Positions 30,701 through 40,297 of a stretch of DNA of 64,000 nt are shown here, in pieces (within the stretch, counting starts at the first letter, position 1; every line of letters begins with the position of its first letter). A program made the translations under genes and the position numbers. The notes under the pieces were generated by a model. That model was not told where the DNA came from. It saw nothing but the letters and a program-made list of their open reading frames with translations, and made no database searches. The DNA comes from Brachionus manjavacas (lineage: Eukaryota > Rotifera > Eurotatoria > Ploima > Brachionidae), in assembly GCA_019054805.1 (NCBI GenBank), contig JAHQIY010000009.1:2666001-2730000 (forward strand), read 5' to 3'.

Positions 30701-30869
30701 TTTACAATTTCATTTATTTATTATCTTTTTATGTTTAGTTTTTGATCTTTTCATTTATTCAAATTTCATCCTATACAACTTTTCAGTTATTTAATTTTTT
30801 TATGCTCCGTACCCCTTTATTTTATAAAAGATTTTGTCTGGCGACAATTCACGCATAGTCAAAATATGA

Positions 30870-31800
30870 TTAATTTTTCGTGTTTGAATTACAAAATGTA
30901 TCCAATGTTGAAATAACATTGAAAAAGTGCGATGTTTCCAAAAATTTTTTCAGATTCAAATAAAAAAATAATTTTAAGTTAATATTGCAAGCATGAAAAA
31001 CTTGGTATTTTTTTATGAATTTTGACTTTGGGTTTGTGATATGATGATCCTTAAGATAATATTTGTAGTTTAAAAACTATCTACGCTCGGTTTTCCATTT
31101 TTAACACCAAACGAAAGTAAATTACCACTTATGTAAAAATTTGATGAGAAGAAAACAAAGTTTCTCGTGTCTAGTCCGTTAGGTAAACTATGGTTCACTT
31201 GGAACAATTATTGCTCTCAGGTTTTATGAACTATTAGTTCACCTAATCTAAAAATTGTTCACCTAATTTAAAAAAGCTAATGTAATGATAAAAAATAAGA
31301 TAGAAAAGATAATTACATCGAAAATTTAAAGTTGGGCAGAGTAGGAAAATTTTGCGAAATAGATGAATCCATGTTCTCCAAATTCAAACTCTTAAAGGGT
31401 GAACAAATAATTTTAATTTTCTTTAATTTTTATTTTTTATACTGAAAGGCAAAGATTTAAGAAGAGAGAATATTTAGGTAATTGAAATAACTCAAAGAGT
31501 AATACCAAGTCAACCAAATCATAGCAAATGCTATTTCTAAAGCTCCTTCAAATTAAAAATAAAATATTTATTAACTAATTTTTATTTCAGTTTCGAGAAT
31601 TAGGCATTCAATTAAATAGCTTTATTCAATTTGTTCACAAAATCTAAAAATTGTTCGTCTAATTCTATTTTGAACAAAAAAAATTGGGTGAACCAAAAGT
31701 TCACTAAATCTTAGAACAAAAATTTTTCGGATAATAAGTGAACTATGGTTCACCTAACCGACTAGATCCAGTTTTTTAATGATGGAATAAAAAATTCAAT
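30870..31800 (+). repeat. Second copy of the 1050-1880 element, with nested TTAGGTGAACC inverted repeat
   Basis: Positions 30874-31640 align along their length with 1068-1880: the same GTTTGAATTACAAAATG end, GGGTTTGTGATATGATGATC, and GGCAAAGATTTAAGAAGAGA. Within it, 31162-31265 and 31640-31785 are inverted copies carrying GTTAGGTGAACCATAGTTCA-type words, which suggests a second, nested MITE. The insertion separates the two halves of the LamG pseudogene. Confidence 0.75.
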
Positions 31801-31974
31801 CAAAATGAATTTATCAATTTTTTTTCTTTTTAATGCTCAATTTTATTATTTTAATTTATTTAATTTTATATTATTTAGCTATATTTTTAGTTTTTTCATA
31901 TGTTTCTAGTTCGAATGAAAATTTGCTTGGGAAAAAATTAATAAATGAATTATTTAAAAATTAAAAAAGAATTG

Positions 31975-32398
31975 TTGTCTGGTCCCCCCTAGCAAGAAAA
32001 AAGGCGCAAATATGCTCGAGCAGGTGCAGAGAAGGGCCACTAAACTAGTGCCCCGCATTAGAAACTGGCGCTACGAAGACCGTCTAGCCGTCCTTAGACT
32101 AACTCCCCTTAATTAGCGCCGTGTTCGTGGAGACCTGATACAGATGTTCAAACTCACCAAAGGCATCAACGAAGTGAGCTGGGTGAACCCCCCGGTTCCC
32201 GCAAGTTCACTATCCCAACCCGGACCCGCCAGAGGTATCAGAGGTCATACAAGAAGATTGTCCCACCAGGCTTCCACCAAATGTCTACAAAGGGCAAATA
32301 CATTCACCAACAGGATAGTCAACGAGTGGAACGCCTTGCCAGTTACAGTGACAGACGCCGACTCCGTCAACAAGTTCAAGAATGGATACGATGCATAA
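31975..32398 (+). pseudogene. LINE C-terminal fragment of unusually high G+C
   Basis: In a frame with one stop at about 32115, I read MLEQVQRRATKLVPRIRNWR, YEDRLAVLRLTPLN, a stop, RRVRGDLIQMFKLTKGI and, at the end, CLQRANTFTNRIVNEWNALP. This is the typical C-terminus of a jockey/CR1-like ORF2 protein. The G+C content is well above 50% in places, unlike every other LINE copy here, which are as AT-rich as the background. Truncated on both sides; no tail seen. Confidence 0.8.
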
Positions 32399-32603
32399 TT
32401 ATTTATAAAGATGAACATTTATTTATAAAATTTTTCTCTTACAGCTTTTTCTATTGAGAATCTTAACTCTTCCTTTGACCTAAAAATTTTAAACAGGATT
32501 ATTTTTTCAGTACTTTCTATGTGTTATGTGCAAGGAGCTACCACAGGTGACCTCCTAGTAGGTCATCTCCGCAAGCTATTCTTGCTGTAGCTTATATATA
32601 TTA

Positions 32604-33358
32604 CAGTCAGCTCTCGTTAATCCGGACAAGCTTATTTTCTTAAATTTTGTCGGAATTAGCGAAAATCCGAGATATCGTTATCTCGGATGATAGGAATTTT
32701 GACTTAAAGTTCCGGATTGAAGAAAAAACATATAAAAAAATAAATTTATAATAACAAAAATAAAATAAGCCTAATTCTAATTAATGGAAAAATTGTATTT
32801 AATTATTTTGAGATAAAATTGTCTAAAGTTAATTGTTTTTTTTCTAATTTACTAAACTTGAGCTTATTAGTCAATTGATTTAATTATATATTTTTCACGA
32901 TCTCTAATTATGTCACTCATAGTTGACTTACTAATATCAACATTGAATTCTTTGTTAAATTTTACAATTCACTTTGCTCGTGTTATTTTAATTGATTGAT
33001 CTACCATTGAATTATAATAAATACATATTTCTCCTTTCTGATCTAGTGATAACTCTACTTTTTTTTTCTGTTTGTCATTTCTTTCATTTTATCAAAATTA
33101 AGAAAAATAATGATAATTTACAAAAAAGCACAAGAAAAAAAACATAATTAAAAAAAATTAACTTGCAAATTTTTCTAAACTAAATTGCATTTTTTGAAAT
33201 TCTTTGAAAAAAAAATTGTCCGGATAAGAGGATTGGACCTAGCCGAATTAAAGAAAAAAATTCCATGTATTTTACATAAGACAGCTTTTTTGGGTCAATT
33301 TCCTCCGAATTACCGAATTTTCCGAAATATCGAAGGCCGGATTAACGAGAGTTGACTG
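32604..33358 (-). mobile_element. Complete 755-bp pogo/Tigger-like non-autonomous transposon
   Basis: Flanked by TA on both sides (32602-32603 and 33359-33360). The terminal inverted repeats are CAGTCAGCTCTCGTTAATCC and, inverted, CAGTTGACTCTCGTTAATCC. The TA target and CAG...CTCGTTAATCCGG ends are as in pogo-type Tc1/mariner elements. On the minus strand a frame reads VELSLDQKGEICIYYNSMVD and FNKEFNVDISKSTMSDIIRD, the CENP-B/pogo helix-turn-helix, interrupted by one stop. The DDE domain is absent, so this is an internally deleted derivative of a pogo transposon. Confidence 0.9.
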
Positions 33359-33789
33359 TATTATTATTATTACTATTTAAAATAAATGGCTTTGAGTAAT
33401 AAACTCCTTTCGCCATTGGTGTTTAAAATTTTAAAAAAGTGTCTATAAAAAAGTTATATTCAATAAAATAAATTATTTAGAATTTGAAAGAAAAATTTGA
33501 AATGTTACAGAAAAACAATTTTCCATTGGAAAAGGCTATTCCAATGGAAAACCTATTCCAATGAAATCCTAGGAGTTGAAACAAAGACTTTGGTCAGATT
33601 TTATTTCAAGGAAGACTGGGGTATTTGCTTTCCAAAAAGTTTTAGACTTTTTTTCTAATTCATACTTTTCTTTAAATATCTTTTTGTAAATAAAATTTGT
33701 TTTATTAAAAAAATTTAATTTGAATTATTTTTAATAACAAGAAACCAAGTAGTAGATTAAGTCATCGTTAAAAAAATGAAAAAGCTGAA

Positions 33790-34325
33790 AAGCTGATTTG
33801 AAGAAATACAAGTTGAATTAAATTGATTCCTCTTTATACTTCGCTTGTAAGATCCAATTTGGAATACGCAATCTGAAATTGGTCACTTTCATTTAAATCG
33901 GACATCAGATTAATCGAAAATTTGCAATGAACGAAGATAATTCATAGCGTTCACGATAAATCCTATGAAGAGAGACTTAGTATCCTTGAATTAATCAGAC
34001 TTGAACAACGACGAATTAGAGGAGATTTAATGCAGATGTTTAAAGTTATAAATGGATTAGAAAGAATAAATTTTGTAAATGAAGTTAATTATGCAAATAG
34101 CTTATGTCTAAATCTAAGAAAGAAAAATGATAATAATTTTGTAAGATAGATCGACAAAAGGGACAAAATCATTATCAATTTTAAACAAACAGAGTTGTTG
34201 AATCATGGAACAAGCTATCAAGGGAAACAATATCAGCAAAGACACTCAACGGTTTCAAGACACAAATTGATAAAGAAATACTCAAAATGAATTCACTAGG
34301 ACTGCAATAGCGTTAATGGCTAAAC
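33790..34325 (+). pseudogene. LINE C-terminal remnant
   Basis: With several stops, the plus strand reads SLVRSNLEYAI, DKSYEERLSILELIRLEQRR and RIRGDLMQMFKVINGLERIN, then fragments like STVSRHKLI. These correspond to the thumb and C-terminus of a jockey/CR1-type ORF2. The fragment ends at 34325, immediately at the junction with the 3' part of the LamG pseudogene. Confidence 0.7.
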
Positions 34326-34445
34326 GCAAATTTTTCAGCCGAGCCTTGACAAATCAAGAAACAGTCGATCTTTATTATTTTTACAATTTATTAAAAAAAA
34401 AATCTTATTATTTCCAAGACAATTGAATAAATAATTTAAAATTGA
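34325..34445 (+). pseudogene. LamG-gene pseudogene, 3' part
   Basis: TTCAGCCGAGCCTTGACAAA, then TCAAGAAACAGTCGATCTTT, matches the last 20 codons and 3' flank of the intact gene (37440-37545), including the ATTGAATAAATA region. Together with 30235-30700 it makes one broken gene copy whose middle was replaced by mobile elements. Confidence 0.88.
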
Positions 34446-34465
34446 ATTTTATTTTTCATTAAAAA

Positions 34466-34909
34466 ATGATGATGAAAAAATTAAAAGGAAACAAAAATTT
34501 GGATCAGCTCGAGTCAATGTTTAACTTAGTCCATTCACAAAGAGTGGACGCAGTAAATTATGTGACTAGTGATGGGCTATTCAGGTGGTTTGAAGAGAGC
34601 AAAATTTGTCAGCTAGGCTTGGATAGAAGTTATTTTGATAGACTTTTTGAACAGGTTGTTCAAGCATTCGAGGCTGTTGGACACACTTATCTGGAACAAA
34701 TGCTGGATTTCGTTGGATTCATTCTTTTAATTGACTTAGTATCTATTAATTTTAAAGTTCAACCTTATCGACTTTTATATGCTTTAATCAATGTTAAAAC
34801 TGCTGGTCTAAAATCTGATCAAGCGGATAGAAAGTTTAGTCTTTTTAGCCAAATTGAAGAAGGATCCGATGATCAATTCAAATCAAGTTCTGATTTAGTA
34901 ATAATATAA
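34466..34909 (+). CDS. Uncharacterised 147-aa protein
   Basis: A single uninterrupted frame with ordinary composition, starting MMMKKLKGNKNLDQLESMFN. It contains an amphipathic/helical middle (GLFRWFEESKICQLGLDRSY, then FDRLFEQVVQAFEAVG) and a hydrophobic helix FVGFILLIDLVSINFKVQPY. It ends with an acidic Ser/Asp tail. There is no signal peptide and I recognise no domain. The bases around its start (ATGATGATGAAAAAATTAAA) resemble 37567-37610, downstream of the intact LamG gene. The ancestral duplication unit therefore probably included this gene too, and its counterpart there has decayed. Function unknown. Confidence 0.6.
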   Translation: MMMKKLKGNKNLDQLESMFNLVHSQRVDAVNYVTSDGLFRWFEESKICQLGLDRSYFDRLFEQVVQAFEAVGHTYLEQMLDFVGFILLIDLVSINFKVQPYRLLYALINVKTAGLKSDQADRKFSLFSQIEEGSDDQFKSSSDLVII

Positions 34910-35079
34910 ATCAAAATTTTTTGTATTTTTCTTATTATTTATTTAATAAATGACCATTAGGGCCATATTCTAAAATTATAAACTTTAAAAGAAATTCAGC
35001 TAAAATATCCCTATAAAGATTCGAATCCATTGTTGATTTGAATAACTAAAATTATTTTTTGTAAATAATTATAAAAAAT
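34910..35079. other. Spacer
   Basis: AT-rich 3' flank with TTAATAAATG-type polyadenylation-like words; nothing else recognised. Confidence 0.3.
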
Positions 35080-35700
35080 TACTGCAAAATCAGGAGCTAC
35101 TTTAATAGATATGCCACCCCAAACAAGAATTTTACTTGCAAATTTGATGGAGCATGGTTGAGATAAAGGGAGCCTTAGTTGATATCTTTGCTGTCATGGA
35201 CAATAAGTGTTGTCTCGTCAACAAACACATAATTTTTAAAGTCAAAATCTTTATACTTTAGACACCAAATAAGACGCTGCAATTTTTGAAAATCGTTTAG
35301 CTTTTGACATTTTCTAACAGGACGCATTCGTTATTCTATCACAAAATTTAATTTTATTGTCTTTAAAAATGATTTAATATATTTTTAAAGTACCTATAAA
35401 GTTACTTAAAAGTTTAATATATTTTTTAATTTTATTTCTATATTTCCTAATGACTCTACCACTTATATTCTGTCCAAATTTTTCTTTAATTACAACAGCT
35501 AATTTTGCGGAAGACTCAAGCCCATAAGCCTCAAAAGTCCTTTCCTTTTGTTGAAAATTGAAAAAAAACTAATTTAAATTTTGAATTTTTTTGCTATTTA
35601 CCCTTATAAATTTAATCATTTCATCTGTAATACAGCGAGAATTTTCAGAATCAACACTTTTATTTACGGACGACTTTTGCTGAGAAAGTAATTTTTTTAC
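35080..35700 (-). pseudogene. Tc1/mariner-like transposase remnant
   Basis: On the minus strand, from high to low coordinates, there is an N-terminal helical region (RTFEAYGLESSAKLAVVIKE, then KFGQNISGRVIRK). It is followed by KCQKLNDFQKLQRLIWCLKY and NYVFVDETTLIVHDSKDIN, with the first catalytic Asp in the VFVDE context. After a frameshift comes KILVWGGISIKVAPDF, the WGGIS motif of the Tc1 family. Stops and frameshifts are frequent, and the C-terminal HxDN/LNPIE region is missing here. Confidence 0.75.
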
Positions 35701-35762
35701 GTACTTAAAGTTAACTTAGTTATCCAAATGAAACTTTAAATAAGGACTTAATTTTTACAGCC

Positions 35763-36125
35763 TGTTAGTCTAGGGAATTTGATCTGAATACCTTCGATTA
35801 ACTTCAGAGGAGATAGAAAGAAGACAAAGAACAAAATCGTGTTGAATAAACGTTTATTATTAATTTAAAGTAAATAGGAAAAATGCAAAGTTAAAAAGCT
35901 CTCCTTTTTAGAATTACAACTTCTTTTATATTCAGTAGTTGTAACTTAAAAAGATCATTAATCATAAAGAATCTAAAAAAAGATAAGTTGTGAATTAAAT
36001 CGGTCATAAGGATTTATGATAAATGATAAATGATTCATAAAAAAATAAAGATAAAATCTAGATAAGTTGTGAAAATTTATAAGGTTAATTTAAATAGTTG
36101 AAAAGGTTATTTTCACACTGTAACA
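35763..36125. mobile_element. Solo LTR candidate, 363 bp
   Basis: The segment begins TGTTAGTCTAGGG and ends CACACTGTAACA, giving TGTTA...TAACA ends. It is flanked by AGCC on both sides (35759-35762 and 36126-36129). An AATAAA lies inside (about 35852). No internal retrotransposon genes or second LTR are adjacent, so it would be a solo LTR left by recombination. A short inverted terminal match and a 4-bp duplication alone are modest evidence. Confidence 0.55.
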
Positions 36126-36129
36126 AGCC

Positions 36130-36613
36130 TTTACCGGCTTTGAATTTTTTGCAAAAGACATTTTTAAAAACAGAAAGATCTAAAAAATAGATATTTTCGT
36201 TTTTAAACTATTGGTCTATTTTTAGGTCAAACAATGTCTTTGAAAAGCATTTTTTCATGAAATAAAATTAATTTACAAAATTTTACTAAAATTTTACAAG
36301 AAAAAAAGTCAAAATTTACGTAAATTTACGTAAAATCCACTTGTCAAATCAGTACTGTACACCAAAAATATTTTCAAAATGTCTTGATAAATTAAAATAC
36401 AATTCTACTCGGTATAAGCACACGATTAATTGTTGATTCAAACTAATGTTTTAAAATAAATTGTATCAAAAATATCTAAAATTTGTCTTAATTTTGTGCC
36501 ACTTTAATTTTAAATTTTTCGCCCAAATAAATACCTTATTAATTTTAATTAATTTTTCGGCAAAAATTTAAAATAAATCCAAAAAAACAAAATTCATAAA
36601 ATTCTTTAAAAAA
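36130..36613. other. Upstream region of the LamG gene
   Basis: Holds the inverted copy of the TTTACGTAAATTTACG MITE terminus (36295-36358). From about 36500 on, sequence is shared with the region before the pseudogene at 30235, so the duplication included the proximal promoter. Confidence 0.45.
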
Positions 36614-37495
36614 ATGAAAATAAAAATTATTTTTATTTTGATATTGGTCGAAAAATTTCAACCTGTATTTTTTCAAAAGTTTGTCTATGGTCAAATAAAT
36701 GGTCACAATAATCCAAACCCAGTTCTGAGACTCAAATGTTTCATTGCTTGCAACAAAATCAGTGATTGTGGATTTGTGACAATAGAAGGAAATGAGTGTA
36801 AAGCTTTTTCCAAGTCTGAAGATTTAGAACAAAGCAATTTACCAGGTTTATATAGAAAAAGAGTGGATTTTATTGAAGGAATGGTGAATCACTGGCCCAT
36901 AGCAATGGCAAGAGTCAATGATATAGTTGGAGGTAAAGATTTATATGGTCCGCGCAATGCGTTTTTTGAAAAGGACAGATTTGGCAGAGACAATTCAGCT
37001 GTTAGATTAAATTCTGGATATTATTCTATACCTGCGGGATATTATTTAGGACCTGAGTTCAGTGTAAGCATTTGGGCCAAATTTTTTGATTCAGGTAAAT
37101 ATGCTCGGATATTCGAGTTCAGCAATGGAATGCATACAAACAATGTGATCGGATTGTACACACATAACAGCAGTTTGGTCAGAATTGGCATGACTTTTTA
37201 CAAACCACAAACTAAAACTTTAAATATTGGATATTCAAGTGTGCTAGAAAAAAATCGATGGTACCACGTTGTTTATGTGGTCAAGCAGAGTATTGCTAAA
37301 ATTTACTTAGATGGCCAGTTTTTTGCAAATGGAACGTGTATTACCACCAATAACGAATATAGAAAGATCAATTATTTAGGGAAGTCGACTTGGCCAAGAG
37401 ATTCACTAGCTAATTCTGTCTACGATGACTTTAAAATTTTCAGCCGAGCCTTGACAAATCAAGAAATAGTCGATCTTTACTATTTTTACAGCTAA
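36614..37495 (+). CDS. Secreted protein with Cys-rich N-terminal module and LamG/concanavalin-like domain
   Basis: 293 residues in one exon. Residues 1-20 (MKIKIIFILILVEKFQPVFF) form a hydrophobic signal sequence. Residues about 38-85 contain four Cys in a PAN/apple-like pattern (CFIACNKISDCGF...NECKAF). From about 105 a LamG-like jelly-roll follows: FGRDNSAVRLNSGYYSIPAG, EFSVSIWAKFFDSGKYARIF, a strand pair, NRWYHVVYVVKQSIAKIYLD and, at the end, DDFKIFSRALTNQEIVDLYY. The last block is the hallmark close of the LamG_3 fold. Probably extracellular and carbohydrate- or matrix-binding. A broken duplicate lies at 30235-30700 plus 34325-34445. ATG choice is supported by conservation of the start and its upstream flank in that copy. 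Confidence 0.9.
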   Translation: MKIKIIFILILVEKFQPVFFQKFVYGQINGHNNPNPVLRLKCFIACNKISDCGFVTIEGNECKAFSKSEDLEQSNLPGLYRKRVDFIEGMVNHWPIAMARVNDIVGGKDLYGPRNAFFEKDRFGRDNSAVRLNSGYYSIPAGYYLGPEFSVSIWAKFFDSGKYARIFEFSNGMHTNNVIGLYTHNSSLVRIGMTFYKPQTKTLNIGYSSVLEKNRWYHVVYVVKQSIAKIYLDGQFFANGTCITTNNEYRKINYLGKSTWPRDSLANSVYDDFKIFSRALTNQEIVDLYYFYS

Positions 37496-38555
37496 TTTTG
37501 AAATTAAAATATTCTTTTCTCATGAAAATTGAATAAATATTTTTTTAATTTATTTTATTTTTTATTGAATGATGGGAAAAAATTTAAATGGAACGAACAT
37601 TTGAATTAAAGTATAAGAGCAGACAATTCCACGAATTTTTTCTTGAGTGTTACTGAACTCAGCTCAACACCAGTAGCAGGCTTGAAAAAAAATTTATCAA
37701 AAATTTAATTTTTTATCTTTATATTAGACCCATAAACCAAACTCATGGAGTTATTTAAAACCAGACTCTAATCAACATATATTTGTGATTTTTTTTTCAA
37801 TTCAGTCATTAACCTGATTAAGGCATAAAAATAAAATCTATTTATTTTTTTTTATTTATTTCTGTTTTATTTTGAATTTTTTTTAATTAATAATTTTCAA
37901 AAAATTGCACGAACTTTATAAATGAAAATTAAATTGACTATTTTTTTTCAGTCATTTAACAGGTTGTTAATGATTTTTTTGTGCACCATGAGTCCACCAT
38001 TCGCTTTTAACTTTCTTAATTTAGAGTCCTCTGAAAAATATTTTGATGAAATAAATTTTGTAATTTGCATATCAAATTCAAGTATAAGAAAAATGAAAAG
38101 GATTAAATAAAAATTTTGAGATTTTAAGAATGTTTTGCTCAAGGTGATGGTTTAGATCGCAGTAGTTTCCTTTTTCGTAGAGTTGTCAAAATTCAAAGAT
38201 GTCGAAAATTTGTTTCAAACTTTAGATAATTTAATATTGGTGATGTAAAAAAAAATTAAAAAACAAAAAAACAAATAGAAAAGTGAATAAACAAAAAAAA
38301 ATTTAGCCTTAATCTAGGTTAGAATGGTTATTAATTGGTAAATCTTTGAAATCTTTGAAAACAAAAATAAATTGCCAAGCTAAGCACAAATTCAATTTTA
38401 AATGAAACAAAGACGTCTAAAAAATGAGTGATTTAAATAGTCTAGAAGAGTTCGGAGTCAATTAAAATTTGATGTAGCATCAATGAAAAAAAAAATTTAA
38501 TCGAATTTTCTAGAATTTTAATAGATTTTTTTAAATCGAATTAAAATGAATTTAA
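37496..38555. other. 3' flank of the LamG gene
   Basis: The first 120 bases are shared with 34400-34500. At 37567 a short decayed relative of the start of the 34466 gene is visible (ATGATGGGAAAAAATTTAAA). After that no gene is supported; 62- to 64-codon frames on both strands near 37922-38142 overlap each other and are AT-rich chance frames. Confidence 0.45.
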
Positions 38556-38935
38556 AACAGCCTCAAATCGACTTTTTGAGTTGAGTGAGAGATATGTTGG
38601 GACAGGACTGAGTCATTTTTTTCCATTGGTTGTCAGACTTGTGGATGAATACAAAGAAGGTTTCGAAGCAAGATATATTGAATACTCTCTGTTGTGTAAT
38701 TGCTACCTTACTATTTCTTCTTTTTTCCCTGAAAAATCAGACATTTAAAAATATGTATCCTGTTATTCTCTATATCAATATATCTAATATTAATTTTCTT
38801 CTATTTTAACTTATTTTATTTTATTTTTCTTTTTTTTTTATATATTTTATCTTATTTTAACTTTATTTTATTTTGATTTTTTTTTTAATCTGAAGGAGCC
38901 TTAGCTCGATACAGATAAACAAATAAATAAATAAC
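38556..38935 (+). pseudogene. Jockey-like LINE 3' end with tail
   Basis: LFELSERYVGTGLSHF-like and VDEYKEGFEARYIEYS-like coding remnants, followed by TGTAATTGCTACCTTACTAT, match the copy at 42.7 kb. The 3' end is TCTGAAGGAGCCTTAGCTCG with ATACAGATAAACAAATAAAT at 38890-38934. The next base pair starts an open frame, so the tail abuts a possible gene. Confidence 0.78.
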
Positions 38936-39541
38936 ATGTTTTCTCAACATGGTCCTTTCAGCGAATTGCTATTCGACCAGATCAAAATATCAAAAGAATC
39001 AAACGTATCAATTGATTACTTCAAGCGAACTTTTGCCTGGGAACTTCTAGGCCTTAAAGTTATAAAGCAGAAGTTTTCTGGCAAATCTTTCTTTTTCATA
39101 GAGCGTACTCCGAAAGAATCAACAACAACTCAAGTGTTTACAACAATTCAAGTTTCAACAACACAAGAAGACGGCGTCAAGAAAAAAAGAGGCAGACCAG
39201 GTAAAAGACCTTTAGAACAACAAGAACCAAGCAACGCGCAAATAAACGAACTAGTACCAAATGTTTTCGACAAAGATCGCTGTAAAAAATTTCTTCAATT
39301 AGTTAATAAACGTGAATGGCACAATTTCCAGCAATTTCTTGAAACTTTTCAAGAACTACGCATCGTACAATTATACCAAGATTATTGGAAGCTTAGCACA
39401 AGTAAAAGTCCATTATGGTTCAAACATTACATGTGCAAGCAAACCTTTTACATTTACATTAAAAATAAGAACGTCAAATATTTTTCCTTTTTTTATGAAT
39501 ATTTTTCTCTTTTTTTTGGTGAATATTTGACTTTTTTTTGA
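38936..39541 (+). CDS. Uncharacterised ORF with AT-hook motif
   Basis: A 201-codon frame whose ATG lies directly after a LINE tail. Residues 1-60 (FSELLFDQIKISKESNVSID, YFKRTFAWELLGLKVIKQKF) look like a small folded domain I do not recognise. Residues about 82-92 read KKKRGRPGKRP, an AT-hook that binds the minor groove of AT-rich DNA. The region to about residue 165 is protein-like (DKDRCKKFLQLVNKREWHNF); the last 35 residues are low-complexity Phe/Tyr and may be intron or 3' sequence. The N-terminus may have been removed by the LINE insertion. It may be a host DNA-binding protein or part of a transposon. Confidence 0.5.
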   Translation: MFSQHGPFSELLFDQIKISKESNVSIDYFKRTFAWELLGLKVIKQKFSGKSFFFIERTPKESTTTQVFTTIQVSTTQEDGVKKKRGRPGKRPLEQQEPSNAQINELVPNVFDKDRCKKFLQLVNKREWHNFQQFLETFQELRIVQLYQDYWKLSTSKSPLWFKHYMCKQTFYIYIKNKNVKYFSFFYEYFSLFFGEYLTFF

Positions 39542-39704
39542 CGAAAGTTTGACTGTTATCAAAAAAATTTGATACTTTCTAATTTGACATTTCTTTAATA
39601 AATTTGACATAAAACATAATATTTGACGTTCTTATTTTTAATTTGACAAATTAAAATTTGACAAAATAATTTTTTTAAATTTGACATTCCTCGTTAAATT
39701 CTCT
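39542..39704. repeat. Stretch of repeated AATTTGACA words
   Basis: The nonamer AATTTGACA or close variants (AATTTGACATT, AAATTTGACAT, TAATTTGACAAAT) occur about eight times between 39560 and 39690. The spacing is irregular, which suggests a decayed simple tandem array. Confidence 0.4.
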
Positions 39705-40240
39705 TCAAGAAGAATGGGGGTCAGTTGGGGGTCAGTCGTATAAAATTGGGGGTCAGGTTTCTTTAAAAGTAGATTATAGTTTTTTCGCTAAAAATAAAAT
39801 TGAATTTAAGAAAACAAACATAAAAATCAAAAAGCTTAGAAAATTCTTGATCTAATGGTATATCGTATTAAAAATTTTAAAATCCGATTTCAGAATAACT
39901 AAGGTCTTTTATTATAATCAAAATATCTCAAAAACTATACATCCTGGAGAAAAACTAGGCACATTTTTGGAAAGCTTGTTAAATTCTCTTCAAGAAAAAT
40001 GGGGGTCAGTCGTAAAAAATTGGGGTTCAGTAGGGGGTCAGGTTTTTAAAAGTATAAAAATATTCGATTTTCACAAAAAATAAAAATTTTGGAGACAAAC
40101 TAGTTTAATTTTCAAAAAATAGAGAAAAATTCAAACTAAATGATAAATTAAAACTTTTAAAAATATTTTTGCTTTGCAAAATAAATGGGGGTCAGAAAAT
40201 TTTAAAAAATTGAGGGTCAGTATTTTAGTAGGACCCAAAA
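39705..40240 (+). repeat. Diverged tandem repeat with GGGGGTCAG clusters
   Basis: Two units of about 260 bases start TTAAATTCTCTTCAAGAA (39694 and 39978). Each carries two or three GGGGGTCAG words within 50 bases, then an AT-rich body. A third partial unit is at 40185-40225. The clustered five-G runs stand out strongly in DNA of this composition and could form G-quadruplexes on the plus strand. The stretch lies immediately 3' of the dehydrogenase gene. Confidence 0.65.
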
Positions 40241-40297
40241 TAAATTTTTTTATTTTTTCTCTTAAATTGTTTAAAACAAAAAATAACTTAAAATTGA

